From contig JAJQZP010000438.1 of NCBI GenBank assembly GCA_025403435.1, positions 124,001 through 188,000 on the forward strand: 64,000 nt of DNA, written 5' to 3'. This stretch comes from Artocarpus heterophyllus. Its lineage: Eukaryota; Streptophyta; Magnoliopsida; Rosales; Moraceae. How positions within the stretch are numbered: the stretch's first letter is position 1; every line of letters starts with the position of its first letter. Below, piece by piece: positions 25,943 through 40,304 of the stretch. The notes beneath the pieces were generated by a model that was not told where the DNA came from, made no database searches, and worked only from the letters and a program-made list of their open reading frames with translations. Position numbers and translations under genes: made by a program.

Positions 25943-27950
25943 GTGTGTATTTAGATATAAATTATAAAGTATATAGAAGAATACCAAGGAATCCTCTGAT
26001 CTTCATAGTCGTTAATTAGAGCCACTATATCATATCCAATAAACAAAAAAATATGTGACTTTAAGAGAATTGATTTCCTGAGAGGCCTATCAAAGAGTGC
26101 AACTTTATACCCATTTGTGACCCATGAATTTTGGCTTTCTAAAATAGATAAATTAATGAGGTGATGAAGATAGTAATTATATACCATAACATATATGCTT
26201 TAGCTTTCTCTTTATAATATTTGAACATGAGAGTCATGTGACAAGGGTGTTTGCACTCCCCAACCACACACAATGGAGGGTTGGAAGACATTATGAGGGG
26301 TTTTGCTTGAATGCATATGAACTTGTAAAGAATCAATGCGATGGCAATGGAAAAGAGGATCTTTTGGCATTAAAAGGAGACCTAGTACTCTTAGGAAATG
26401 ATAGCATTCATTTAATTGCTAATCACATATATATCAAGCTAATCATTTTGATGGTTGGAGAGATCAAATAGATGGTAAAAAAACTTGGGCAATGATATAG
26501 CCACATCATGAATCTTTATAACAATTTGGGTTCTTTTCGTTTGCTTGTACAATGCATCTCTTACTAGATGAAATGTGTTGTTAATCATATTATTGTATGA
26601 GCAGGCAGCTTAATTTGTCAAGGGGTGAGTATGGTATGTAGAGGGGTGTAGTATTATTCCTTCTTTCATTTTGTGATCTTCTTATACGATCTCTTTTGAC
26701 TCTTCACTAATTTATTTCTTTCACAAAAACGAAGATTAAAATAATGCAGCGTACGATCATCATATTTAAATTGATGGCATTTAACAAAGGTAAGAAATAT
26801 ATTTTTTAATAAGTTGTGAGAAGGAGTAATTGAGAGAAAACTAGCACAAACGAACTATGTTGGCATTTGTTAGAGATCATCTTCTAAATATTGTTGAAAA
26901 GAAAAGAAAAAATATATAAAAGAGTTAAAGAAAAGAAAGGGGAAAACAAATTAGCAACACAAGGAAAGCACCTAGGGCAAAGAAACAAGAACCAAAAACA
27001 ATTTTTGTTTTAAAAAAAAAAAGTTGATAGTTGGAATTCAAAGGATTGAGCCTAGAATCGCACTTTGAAGGAAAGTTACAACTATGTCTCATTTAAAACA
27101 ATCTAGTCAAACTCTAATATGAATAATCCTAGAGGGAAAAAAACCATTAGGTACATATTTACTTCAATAAATCGGTTGTTAACAAAATCTGAAGCAAGTA
27201 AATCCTGTCATTTCTTTATAGACTGCCAACAAGCAAAAAAAAAAAAGGGCTGGAGAATTTAAGTGTGGATTAGGTAGACTGTATTGGAAAATAGCTCTCA
27301 AAATGCATTTTGAAGTATCATTTTGATGATCAATTTTGAGTGGAATCTATTATATGTTAGTAATAGGTCAAGGTAGAAACTTGCTCTCCTCTACACGGAA
27401 ATAGAAATGGCATTTTATATGTTCAAAATGGTGAATAGGTAAATGAAAAATTGACACCTAAAATGAACATGTGCACATGTAGAGTTGGAGAACCAAAGTG
27501 ATTTTTTTTTTTTTTTGTCTCACACGAGAAAAAAGAGTAAAGTAGTCTTCTACGAACCCTACAAAGGGATGCCCATTTTGCTTTTCAAGACGAACCAAAA
27601 TTTAGAATTTTTTGTATTTTTAGAATTTTCTGTGAAGTTTATAGAGTCTGGACATATTTAGTTTGCCTTTAGAATAGTTCTTAGATTAAGTAATTTAAAG
27701 CAGGATTAAAACTCGATAGAAATATCTAAAAAACAATATACTTTTACTTATAGAAATCAGCAAATCAACAACATATGTTGCATTCAAACTAAACAAATTC
27801 TAATTCAAGTAGCCATAAGCTAAATGATAACAACACCAAAATTTGTATTGTCAGTATTTATTTTGATTCAACCAGAAGTAGTAGTTTGTTTTTGAACTTC
27901 ACAATCATCAAATGGGAGGTGGATTTATATATAGCACCAAACTACAAAAA

Positions 27951-28275
27951 GTTTGCTTCATTAATACAACGCCAAAGAATAGTAAAAACATGGTGCCAAG
28001 AAAGAAAAGAAAAGAAAAAAAAACTTAATGCTCAAAACTCAACTGATTATAAATTTTTCATATATCAACCATATGGTCAAAACTATGCCAAAATTCTATA
28101 AAATATAAATTTGTTTACTCATTGAATACAACTTTAAAGAATAACAAAAACATAACACCGAGGAAAAAAAGCTTAATCCCCAAAACTTAACTGGTTATGA
28201 AATTTTCATATATCAACCGTATCATCAAAATTATACCAGAATCCCATAAAATATGAATTTCTTTACTCATCAAAT
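27951..28275. repeat. Diverged tandem duplication, about 160-bp unit
   Basis: The two copies (about 27951-28110 and 28111-28275) share in order aatacaac...aaagaata, aaaaacat, aaaacttaat or agcttaat, the exact tttcatatatcaacc and then cataaaatatgaatt or tataaaatataaatt. Identity is clearly below that of the other duplications in this region, so it is older. Confidence 0.65.
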
Positions 28276-30245
28276 CTTGAGATCAGAATTTATTAACTGT
28301 TGAAAATAACATGATGAATCTTGTTTGATACATCATATAACGAAAACTCCTTCTTTTTCAAAAAATTCCAAGTTTTATCCATTCTCAATTCTCCCTTTAA
28401 CTCTAAAAAGAAACACTGTGTTTCCTCTAAATGAGGCTTTTTTCTCTTATTTGCCTTATTATACTTGTTTATCTCTTTTGTTATTAAAAATAAAATAAAT
28501 GACGTTTACCAAATGAAAAACTCCTTTTGAAAAAAAAAAGAAAGAAAAAGAACTTTAAAAATGACACTGGCAACACTTATCACGTACGACACAGAACATG
28601 TGGATGACCCCCTTGTGGAAATCAAATGCAGAAGGCTCTCAAACGCATAACATATAGAATAATCAACAACAAACAACCAATTCACATCATATAAAAAATC
28701 AATTCCCTTCTTCTCTGTACTTTTCTTTCCAATATGAATATGCTTACTACCGTGTGATATGTTTTAAAATCCACTCCTAGTGGCAAGAAATTTACTGTAG
28801 TCTCTATCATGTCGTTTTATACTGTAATATATATATATATATATGTATGTATGTATGTATGTGTATATACATATATGACTTCAAATGCTTTCTATATCCA
28901 ATCATAACAAGCTAAATGGTTAACTGTATTTTGGATTTTTCTATAGTAGTACTATACTTTGGAGATTTGGTGGGGGGATCAAACTCTATGGGGGCCATCA
29001 TTCTCATTGTGTGAAGTCAGTGTTTATCTTTTATATTCCAAAGCAAGTTGCAAAAATTATTGTCTTTTAAAGTCAGCCTGTACTTAATTATGATGCTTGT
29101 GATTAGATTCGTTGGATAGTTTTCCTAATACTTTTTCCACTTCATTATCTTTTTCTAACTATTTCCTAATTAGAAAAGCTTTCCTTTTTTTTTTTCAAGA
29201 AATTATAAATGATATTTGAGTAAGTCCATGGATATACATTGACCCTTAATTCCTTCCTTCCCTTCTTTTTTTTTTTCCCTTTTTTGGAAGTTATCGACCC
29301 TTAATTTCTTGTAATGAGAGAAAGAAAAAGCAACACGAATAAGGGAATTTTTTTCATTTTTATGTTTTCAAAAACCAGCCACCAAAACAAATTAAAACAA
29401 GAAACAACCCCATACAAAAGAGGCAAATAAAAACAACAACCAAAATGAAAAACAATCTACTGTCTTATTTAAAAAGGGGAGATTTGAGAGAAGCCCTCGC
29501 TAAAACTCTCTATTACCAACGTAGGGAATTTTTTTTTTTTAAAAAAAGATTTTATTATGTATTTATATAAACTCCATTCAGTTGAACTTTGTCGACAATA
29601 ACTTCCACTTTAAGGATTTCTCATGATCTCTCTTTGAAAAAGAAGCATAATTTAATTAATATTCAAAAAACCACTAATAGGCTCTGGGACACAAATGTAT
29701 TCCTGATCATCATCTCTTATTAACTAATCTTCTAATTACTGTATTGCCAAGATGACTTCTCCTTTTTTTTTTTTTTTTTTGGGCTAGAATGCCAAAACGA
29801 CTTTCTTCCACGCATTATTTTATTAAGACAAAATCCTATGTAGATGTTGACAGAAAATAAATTGTCCCAAAGTAGTCGAAATCTTGGATGTCGATCCCCA
29901 CTCTGCCGCGTGTGTATGTAAAGTATATATGCACCGCATGGAATGGACCACTCTCAAAATATATCCTTAACCAATATTCTCGAGCTGTCTATGGATGCTT
30001 TCATATATATATATAACCTTTTATATATAAATGTACGTATGTGCGGGTGTGGTTTAATAGTTACGTCTCTAATAGATACATTTATTATTAGCCATTTGAT
30101 ATAAACTTGACGGTTGTAAAGACATAAATAATTAAAAGATATATAATAATTAATAAAATTATATTCTTGTCACGTTATATCACTAATTATACTTATTAAA
30201 TAATATGTAAATAAACCTTTATTAGAAAAGTAACAATAAAATATA

Positions 30246-30433
30246 CCCTTTTAATAAAATACACCTAATACTTGCAGGGATGACGGTATGCAGTGACGAT
30301 ATATATATATATATGCACCAGTATGGAGAATTTTAAGTGCCCTTTTAATAAAATACACCTAATACTTGCAGGGATGACGGTATGTAGTGACGATATATAT
30401 ATATATATGTACCAATATGGAGAATTTTAAGTG
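30246..30433. repeat. Recent 94-bp tandem duplication
   Basis: Two abutting copies (30246-30339 and 30340-30433) begin cccttttaataaaatacacc and end ggagaattttaagtg. Each contains tgacggtatg and an (AT)n tract. I see only about three substitutions between them (gcagtg/gtagtg, atgcacc/atgtacc, ccagtat/ccaatat). Confidence 0.9.
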
Positions 30434-33400
30434 CACCTGTATGTAAAGAAACGAGTGTTTATTAATTTTCTTCTCTATACCTCTAATGGATACAAAACCT
30501 AAAAGAGTGGATTTGATTCATAGGGAAAGCCTTTTTGACTTCGCATATATGTAAACATCAAGTTGACATTAGTACCTACAAGAAAAGAAATTAAAAAAAA
30601 AGAAATTAAAAAAAGACTAGTACAAATAATCTCCTCATGGCGATGCTATTAGTGCACCACCACCAAATACCTGCTTACGTGAATTAATACATTTATAACT
30701 TTATCTTATAACCGTCATTAACTATACAGACCGATTCCCATCCATTTTCTTCCTTTTTTCACAACAAAAAGCCAAAAAAAAAAAGTAGATGTTGTGTTGC
30801 TCTCTTTTTAAGGATATAAGATCCTCATTGGGCGAATTCACACTTACCTAAATTCCCCACAAATCCTAAGATTAGTATGCACATATAGCGTATTTATTTC
30901 ATAAGTTTAAATTATAGATGGAATCATTTTACTACAGTATTTTTTATTATAAAAATTTAAATTTTTGGTCTAACCTTCTCTTCAAACAGGCCATTAATTT
31001 AGCCTTTTAGTTGGACCCCGAAATCATAATAAATAACAGGGATTGGCTGAAATTAATATAGTTTCTCTTTTCGAAATCAATCTAGTACGGATGGAACATG
31101 CCATGGCATATACCCTAGAACTAGGCTTCGAGAAGCTATCTAGGGCATGCACAGTTTTGACATCAATCTTCAAGAGAGAGAAATTACAAATGAAAGATGT
31201 ATATATTCGAGATGCTTAGATTATTTACCAATCAATTGCTTTTGCTGATTTGATTCTGGATATGTTCAGAATTTTTAAATAATTTATAATGCACCAAGAC
31301 CATCACACACAAAAAATCTACACTAGAGGTGAAAAGGAGACCTTTTTTTTTTTCTAAATAATCAGAAACTTTATCAAGAAAACAAAAAAAAGGTCTGACA
31401 AAGCTAAAACATAAAAGTCTAAGCAAGCTAATGAAAAAAAGAAAAAGAAAAAGCAAAACAAAACAAAATTAAGCATAAAACATCAAATAACCAACATATA
31501 ATGAAAAAAAAAAACTTTAGATTTTATCATTTTAAAACCCTTCACCCTTCTATATCTCAGCTTGTAGGATGAGTTATTCTTATCCGAATTATCGTTGAAA
31601 ATATTAAGATCTGCCTTTTTTTTTTTTTTTTGAAGAACCCAATATAATAATTTTCGCATCATCTAGAGCAAGTATGCAATTTTCTGATTTCTAGAACATT
31701 AAGGCTACAATTTTTAGAAGAGTCCTCATCCACTAGATCTACCCAAGACTTTCTATTCAATTCTTGTGGAGCGTGCAGTTGACAAACTATGACTATAGTT
31801 GTTGATAAGACTAATTTTTATATATGAAAACTCTGAGCATGCACCGAAGGCTGCTATTCGATAACACTATTTGTCCTTCCATTGGCGTTTGAATACCTAC
31901 ATAACCAGTGGAATAGTTGCATTGTATAGAGCCAAAATTCCCATAGATGTTTGAGTTACCAGAAATTGTCTCCTCCGTGTTGTGTTCCACATCATTGTTT
32001 TGAGAGAGCATATTTATAGTTGCCACTTGAATTCACAACATCAATTTGGTTGTTGGTTGGTTGGATATGTTTGAATATGTACCATTTGCGGGACGTAGAT
32101 CTACCATGCAATGACTTTGTTTCCTGCAATTTTCCAAAGAATTGCCCACAAAAATACAACGGCGGTAAAAATATGAAAACTTTTTTTATATTTCACTTGT
32201 GTAAAAACAACAATAGCCTTCCCTTTTAACCACAAAAGAATCCTTCGGATTTTTGGTCAATACATATCCATCTAGATACGGGCAATGTGACCAAGCTTAC
32301 CCCCTAGCATGGCAAAATCAATTCTGAGAGGAGAGTATATTTGGAGCTTTTGCACTTATAAGTTCAGTTGCTCGAGTTTTATTATATGAGGGGCATTTTT
32401 AGTGTCAAATATTAAAGAAAACAACGATTTTGAAAGGTGTGTATTTTTTCTTATAATCTTCTTTTTCATAGTATTAAATTACTATAATAGGATAAAAGTG
32501 AATATAACTCCTATATTTAAGACAAACCACTATAAATTAAATTATATGTCCGTTCCATTTCTTTTTCTTTCGTTATTTTATTGCCCTAGGCGGTAAAAAA
32601 AAAAGTATGTCTAATTTTCAAAAGTTTCTACACTACCAGTTTATTTGAGAGCCCAGGTGGAACCAATTGATTAGAACCAAAAAAAAAAATTAGAACTATA
32701 AATTATGGTTGAAATTTATGTTTGGTAAGTTTATTAAAATGTTGATTTTAGTTGGTTTAAACAAAAACAAAAAAAGAGCTCAAAAAATGGTTAGAACTGA
32801 AAAAAAAAAAAAAAAGGTTGGAACAGAAAATGAACCAAAACAATAGTATTTTGTTAGAACCGTGATTGCCAAATAGGAGCATATTACATTTAAAATTTGT
32901 ATTTCGTGAAGAATTCAGTCATTTGTCTAATAATAAACATAGTTAATTTCATAAATGATCCCTGACTTTTATTGTCAATCTCACTTTAATCCCTAATTTT
33001 TGAAACATGCCAAACTCAATTCCCATATATCAAATGTTTCTGTTTTAACCCTTTTTATGAGTTTGGGTGTTAAAATATAACAAAATATGAATAATATTCA
33101 ATTAGTAAAGCTTTGTCTTACATTTTTGCACCTAAATCACATGCCTATTCATGTGTTCGGTTGATAAAATACGATTTTTTTTTGTAAGCAACACTTGCCT
33201 ATATTTTACTATTTTCCATACCTAACTTATGGAAAAAACTAAAACTAAAACAAATTAATAGATAAGAGACTAAGTTTGGAGCATTTTAAAGGTGAGGATT
33301 AGAGTGAGATCAAAGGTGGAGCCAAAAAAATTAGTGGGGGAAGAAGAGCAGACGTGTGACTGAACTACTGAGATCAAAGACGAAATTAATTTTAGAGAAG

Positions 33401-35063
33401 TAAAATAAAATTTAAGAAGACAAAATGTAATTTCAAAAAGCAGAATACGATTTAATTTTAAAAAATTTCATATATAAAATTATAAAAAAAAAGTTTAAAT
33501 ACGGCAACGCACCCTCGTCCATTGTAGCTCTGTTCACTCCTGTGAGATTGATAATAAATAAATAAAAAAAAAAAAAAGGTCGGGAAACAGTTGAGTTTGT
33601 GAGATTAACCGTAATATATACGTTCACAAGCGCAGGATACATATTTTGTGTTAATACGTGTTTGCGCATTCCAAAGGATTTCCAAGTCATCAAGTACTTC
33701 GTAGGCGAAATAGTACTCTCTGCTTTCGTTCTTTCCAAAGCTACTATAACACGATCTGTACTCGGTTTTTGGTCCAGAAGAACTAGTAATAACTTAATAA
33801 TTAATTTGAATAGGATGCCAAAGCATTAGAACGTTGGTTCCATAAAGGTACGTAGAAATGAAAGCACATACAAAACCATTATTTTAGAAGAACTAGATAT
33901 ATATTCTCTCAAAAAAAAAAAAGTGTTCAATATTTAAGTTACATGTCTCATTTATGAAATAGTGAAAATAAATTAATCTTCAAAGCTTCTCTCTCTTTAC
34001 CCTCCAAGCCACTCGTTTGGCACCTCGAACAGAATTTTAATTGCATAGTTTAAACAAAATATATGGCTCCATTAACTTGATCGTGTCATTCTTCTAAATT
34101 ATATTGATGAAATATATTAGGTGGTACCATGAAGCAAGGAATAAATAAAAATAAGGCGATTAATTCGTTAGTGGGAACTAGAAAAAATACCCAACAAAGG
34201 GTATATAAGTCTTTTAACGTTAAATCTGTAAAAAGAAATAATTTTAATAATTTGCATTAAAAATTTTAACACATGCACCAAACAATACATCTCACTAAAA
34301 AGTTAAAAAGAAAAAAGAAAACAAAAAAAACAAAATTTGATGGTGCACTAATACGTGTTTGGCTCCAAATGACTGCTAAAGGCCGTTTTCTGGAAGCAAG
34401 CCAGACTGACAACTGTAATGTTAGCCATAAAAATTGTGTGTATCATATGTATTCTGTACAGGAATCAAGTCCATTTATTCTCATGGCTCTGAAGAATCTT
34501 TAATGAGTACTTGCTTTAACAAAGTTTATAGGATGCTTGTCACTTCTTTTCAAACTTTCAGGACGAGCAAAATTCCAAAAGATAAATTGGGTCAAAGACT
34601 TTCCCTTCTCTTGTTCACAAAATAATATTGTACTGATTCCTCTTACATTAATAATGAAGCTTATTTCAAAATGGCTTGGCCTTTTTCTTTTTTTAGACCT
34701 TTTTCTCTGCATGCTTCCTTCCCACAACATATATATGTTCTCGAACATATATCTTTATTGTTGTGGCCTCTTGGGACACTCAAAAAAGCTGTATAAATGT
34801 ATTGCGTGTGACTAATGACTATGAGCTTGTTGGGTATATACATAATATTAACTATATTAATGTTGAGTAATTAAACAGATTTTGTAAGGGTATAATGGTC
34901 ATTTTACATATGAAAGGCAATCTATAGGTGCTTTGAATAAAGCTAAGAAAATTTAAACACCCCCCATTTGGTGTGAGAGAATCAAGCAATACAGCCCTCT
35001 TTCTCTCTCTCTCTCAAACTCGTATATTTAAAGAGCCCCCTCCAAACCTATCCTTCTCATCTC

Positions 35064-38000
35064 ATGGAAGTTCCAGCAAAAACACAGTCTTTCACAAACA
35101 ATATGGCCAGTAACACCAATATCCAAACTAGTACTAACAACAATAACATGACAACCAACAATAATGTCTTCTTCTCTAATTATCTCAATTCCCTATTCCA
35201 AACACCCCACCGGCTTAGGAAGAGAATGCTAGCCACATGGACGCCTGAGCAGGAGCTGAACCAAGTGAGGCAAAGGTCTGGGGCAGACATGAAAAGGAAG
35301 CTCAAATGGCACGATCTCTTGGCCCTTGGTCTAGGAGGAATGCTCGGTGTCGGAGTATTCGTCGCCACCGGAGAAGTCGCCATTTCTTCCGGTCCTTCCG
35401 TCTTCATATCTTACTTCATTGCCGGAATAGTTGCCCTTCTTTCTTCCTTGTGTTACGCTGAATTCTCAGTTCAAATCCCAGTTGCTGGTGGTGCCTTCAG
35501 TTATCTGAGATTGACCTTTGGTACCAAATACTTATATTGGACTACTATTTATTTTTTTTTTGTTTTGTCTTTAATTTTTCTGTTTTGTATTTAATTTTTT
35601 TAGTTCTTCCCTAGAAAAAGAATAACACAAGAGAAGATCAGAAATGTTGTCATGTTCTTAGGGACTGTCACTAACTACTCCAGGGCAGATTTGCTAGTTT
35701 TACATGTTATTGTTCAGGGCGGAATCAGAAAAATAAGTAAGTAAGACGAAAATTTTGGATGGGACGAAATATAAATTTCAACAAAAGACGAATTCAAAAT
35801 TAAAAGAAAAATAAAATTTAAATAGAACTTTTGTCTATCTTTTATTATGTGTGTGTTTGTCTCTAATTGTAATATGATATATTGGACTAAAAGACAACTA
35901 AATTAGTTATTAAATTTCTGGTGGTAATTAATTTCCACTAATGCTCATTGTTTTACTGACAAATTTTGTTCTTTATAAATCGTTGCAGGAGAGTTTGTGG
36001 GGTATTTTGCAGGAGCAAATATACTAATGGAGTATGTATTGTCAAACGCTGGTGCAGCAAGAAGCTTCACACAATACCTTTCCTCTGCGTTTGGAGAAAA
36101 CAACCCAAAAGCTTGGAGACTACATGTGAAAGCGTTGATGGACGGCTATGATGAGTTGGATTTCCCAGCTGTAGCTCTTATTCTCGTCCTCACTCTCTGT
36201 CTATGCCACAGGTCTTTCAGCTCGTCTCCATGGTCATCAATAAAATCATTTTCTTTATTAATTTGACGACATGATCATCTATTTTGTTTGACTTATATAT
36301 ACACACTAGTAGGAATAAGAAAATCAAATTATAGGCTATAGCTTATAATTACTATTGAGTGTTTTGCATCTCGGTTGTAACCACAACAAATAGAATATAG
36401 TTTTCAGCAGTAAACAAAAAATTATTATATTATAAAGCTCTTACATTCTACCGTTTTCAAACCAATATTTTCAGTTTCAACCTTTAAGCACTCTCCCAAA
36501 CACCCATAAATATTTTATGTGTATATATATATACACACATATATATATTTGTCATCTTTATATAGATGCTTGTCCTTGTATTATAGCACAACATCTATAC
36601 ATATATGTTCGGAGTTGTTGTCGTGCGTAGACATAATCCAAACAGTAATTTCGATTTGAATAGAAATCAAATCCTCTCCTCAATTATTATTTAAAAAAAA
36701 ATGTTCAAAGTTACTATATATCAACATTTTAGCCTTATTATACACACACACACATATATATATATATATCAATTAATTAGTATTATATTTATATTCTCTT
36801 AGTGGATCTTGAAAGTGACCGGTGGTTCTTGTTTTTTTTTTGGTGGTGATTATCATTAATTTACAGCACAAAGGAAAGTTCCATGTTCAACTTGGTGATG
36901 ACCGTGTTTCATGTGGTTTTCTTTGGTTTCATAATAATTGCTGGCTTGTACAAAGGGAGTGTGGACAACTTGGTAAAGCCAAATGGATTGGCTCCTTTTG
37001 GGATTAAACCCATTATTGATGGAGCAGCAATAGTCTACTTTGGCTATATAGGCTATGATTCAGCTTCAACAATGGCAGAAGAAATCCAAAATCCTTCGAA
37101 GATCCTTCCGATTGGCATTGTCGGTTCGGTTCTCATTAGCTCCGTCATTTATTGCCTTATGGCCTTGTCTTTGTGTCTAATGATTCCTTATAATAAACTG
37201 GTAAGTTATAATTATCTACACCAATCACTAATTAATTATATATACTGTTCTGTACATATTTATTATGTTCATGTAAATAACATATGCATGCCTAAAATGG
37301 TAATTACACAATATCTTTGAGTAATTTTTTTTTTCTCATTTTTGTTTCTAGTAGTAACATCTATGATTATAATTTATATATATATATATAGACAAATTGA
37401 TGAGAGTGAACACTTACGTAACATCTAGTAGTATAAGTCTTCACCTAAAAATTTGTCCACATTATAAGTTCCTCATTTTATTATCGAGCATTACTAAACT
37501 AAAAAATTAATTATAACCATATTATAAAAAAAGGTTGACTTTTGAATTTTTTACACAAACGGGAAAATGTCACAATAGTTAATCATCATGAACTCTACAA
37601 TTATATGACACTATAGATGCAAATTCCCAAAAGAAGATTATATATTATGCCATACTTTTAAAAAATATATTTATTTATATTATATTTTTAAAAAGTTGTA
37701 TTATATTACCATTCATATTATATGTTTATTAAATTGTGTAATTCCTAAACATGCAAGGTAATTATGAGTTTTGAGTGATGTCACTTACAAAAATTCTCCA
37801 ATTCCTAAATATATATGTAACTTTAAAAATTTCCTTTGGATTGACAAAATAGACACAAAATAAAGGCGCCGCTTTTTCAGTAGCATTCCAAGGCATGGGA
37901 TGGAAATGGGCAGGCAATTTGGTAGGTGGAGGTGCAAGCTTGGGAATAGTGGCATCTGTGCTTGTAGCAATGCTAGGCCAAGCCAGGTACCTTTGTGTTA

Positions 38001-39136
38001 TTGGAAGGGCTCGGTTGGTGCCATCTTGGTTAGCCAAAGTTCATCCTTCAACTGGCACACCCTTGAACGCTACACTCTTCCTTGGTTAGTACTCTAACAA
38101 TCTCTTGTTTGTTCTGACCGTTTGAAACTTCAATTCGAACTGAACTTTTAATTTTAAGAACTATAGTATGTGAGAGCTTTATATTATCTATTGGTTGAAA
38201 CAATTTTTCAAACGGCCTAATTTTCATCATAGGCACATGATCTCAAAGGAAAAAAAAATATATGTATACATATATTATATATGTATATAATGATTGGCAC
38301 AATGTGCCTATAAATTGGTGTTTATTATTGTATTTAAACGATGTAGGACTCAGGATTTTCTTACACTTTATATATAAATCCCCCAAAACCAAATCTTTTA
38401 TGTTCTCTCTAGCTACTAATTAAGTTCAATTGTCTAAAAACTCAGTTTAATTAGTTTCTTGTGACAATTTTGTCTTGAAAGATCACAAGTTTCTGACTCA
38501 TGCAATTTGAATTTAAGAATTTTTTTAACTAAATCTCTCTTTCTTACCGGCTAGTTTAAATATTTTTGGTAAACCATTTAATTTATAGCTGTGTCTGGGA
38601 TTTTTAAATGCAAAAATGATTATTTTAACTTTGGAGAATATTTTGGAGTATATATAATTTGCTTTCATTTTTTACATTAGTAAAGGAGACCTAGCAACAC
38701 TCATTTTCTTACACTTTCTTACTCTCTAATCACTGAGACAGAAAATCCACTAATATTATAAATTATTATTTATTAGCTAGTAACACTTACTTTCTTATGC
38801 TCTAATCACTGATACATGGAATTCACTAACATTATAAATTATTATTTAAACAGAAAATAGGTTTATAGAGTTCATATGTCAAGCAGTAATTGAAGAGTGT
38901 GTAAAAAAGAGTGAGAAAGTAAGCACACAACTAGCAATATTCCCACTTTTACCAACTTACTAGGTAGCTGTAATGTGTTATTATTGTTCGCAATGTTATC
39001 CAATCCTGTTTTGACTTCATTACAATTTAACAACTTAAATCATGCACAGAAAAAGAGCTGTTATAAAGTTGTAAACATCATAAGGGGAAAAACAGTCAAA
39101 AGGAAAAACAAGAAAACCCCACTAGTTTTACATATA

Positions 39137-39181
<45 letters not shown>

Positions 39182-40304
39182 GTGATGCAGTTATCATGAA
39201 TCATTACTAGTGGTAATTACAAGTTATTTTAATCACTCCTACATTCACACAGATGTACATATCTGTAACATACATACATATTCACGTACACACAAATTAA
39301 TATAGTATTTACAAACTTTTCAAGACAACTTAAACTATTGACCATAAGATACTGAGTTGATCAGTTAGAGAAATCTTACCATTAATACGATAGAGTTTTT
39401 AGCAGATGCAATTAATCGGGATGTGTTTATTAATTAATTAATTTCTTTTAATGCTAGTTGTCTCCTTTTTTATTTTTTAAAGGCATTTATTTTTCTGATT
39501 TTAAATCGTTTTGTTGATTAAATTCTAGGTAATGTAGCAATATTATCTCATTCAAAACGACGTTGCTATGTGATTCGATCGACATGTGCATATTTTGAGT
39601 TCTGAAATTAACTTAAAAAGCATGTAACATTTTATATGTACGTATTTTGACATATTGTTTCTCTTCAATTGCCATGATCATCTTTAGGACTTTGCACGGC
39701 ATCAATAGCACTCTTTGTGGACCTAGACATAATCCTCCAAATGATCTCAATCGGCACACTCGTCGTGTTCTTCCTCGTCGCCAACGCTCTCATCTACCGC
39801 CGTTACGTCGTCACCAGCAACAACCCTCCCTCCAAAATCCTCCTTTTCCTCTTCCTCCTCTCCTCCGCGGCCCTCGGGTTTTCCCTCTCGTGGCACAGGA
39901 AGCACCCGTGGTGGCCGGGCCTACCACTATTCGGTGGGGCCACCCTCTCCATAATAGGTATTTTCCACTACAAATTGCCTAAGTGCCAAGCTAATTACCC
40001 TTCCGGGACATGGTCCGTGCCCTACATGCCGTGGCCTCCTGCCCTATCTATATTCCTTAACATGTTCCTAATGACCTCTCTTAAGGTGCTTTCCTTTCAA
40101 AGATTTGCAATATGGACTGTTTTGATAACTTTATTCTATATGCTTTATGGGGTCCACATGACTTACCAAGCGGAGGAGACTGATAGTCAGATCATGCTTG
40201 TTAATAATAGTGATCATGATCGTGATCAAGTGAATATTTCGGTTCAGCAAAGCAAGCTAGACAACATTCAAGTTCTGTCTGTGATTAGTAGTACTCAAGT
40301 TTGA
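35064..40304 (+). CDS. Cationic amino acid transporter (CAT family), 5 exons, 620 aa
   Basis: Membrane transporter of the amino acid-polyamine-organocation superfamily; plant CATs move arginine, lysine and other amino acids across the plasma membrane or tonoplast (family knowledge). Exons 35064-35520, 35989-36211, 36867-37200, 37853-38084 and 39688-40304 total 1863 nt, exactly 621 codons. The N-terminal 45 or so residues are Asn/Thr-rich and cytosolic. The permease signature GLGGMLGVGVFVATGEVA starts membrane segment 1, and about 14 hydrophobic segments follow. Other conserved blocks are VAGGAFSYLRLTFGEF, YFGYIGYDSASTMAEE and LGQARYLCVIGRARL. The C-terminal half has the plant CAT block SWHRKHPWWPGLPLF. 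The hydrophilic tail after TYQAEE is long and Asn/Gln-rich. I cannot place it firmly within the CAT1/5/6/7/8 branch. The first Met is used; a second lies at codon 14. Exon 4 begins TQNKGAAFSV, and its acceptor (caaaatag) is the weakest call. Confidence 0.92.
37636..37799 (+). repeat. MITE-like dispersed repeat, copy C (in transporter intron 3)
   Basis: Starts agattatatattatgccata and ends cttacaaaaattctcc, with attcatattatatgtttatt in the middle. These are the same landmarks as copies A, B and D. It lies just upstream of the exon at 37853. Confidence 0.6.
38692..38849. repeat. Diverged tandem repeat in transporter intron 4
   Basis: ctagcaacactcattttctt at 38691 recurs as ctagtaacacttactttctt at about 38777. 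Both are followed by taatcactga, a short variable part and a/ctattataaattattattt. The unit is about 80-85 bp. Confidence 0.7.
39138..39178. repeat. (AT)n microsatellite in transporter intron 4
   Basis: About 20 uninterrupted AT units in the longest intron (38085-39687). Confidence 0.9.

Larger units (their letters stand above)
18681..35063. other. Long AT-rich intergenic region without a recognised gene
   Basis: About 16.4 kb separates the aminohydrolase gene from the transporter gene. Every open frame I inspected is short, low in complexity or without similarity to a family I recognise. The most gene-like small frames are 26238-26471 (plus, 77 aa), 31811-32026 (minus, 71 aa) and 33599-33829 (plus, 76 aa); none has an identifiable domain or clear splice context. 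The region holds homopolymer tracts, (AT)n runs and several local tandem duplications listed separately. The first few hundred bases after 18680 presumably include the 3' UTR of the aminohydrolase. Confidence 0.7.

Noticed and set aside
35023..35032. tatatttaaa as TATA box of the transporter gene
   Set aside because: It lies only about 32 bp before the start codon, leaving almost no 5' leader; a chance match in AT-rich DNA is as likely.
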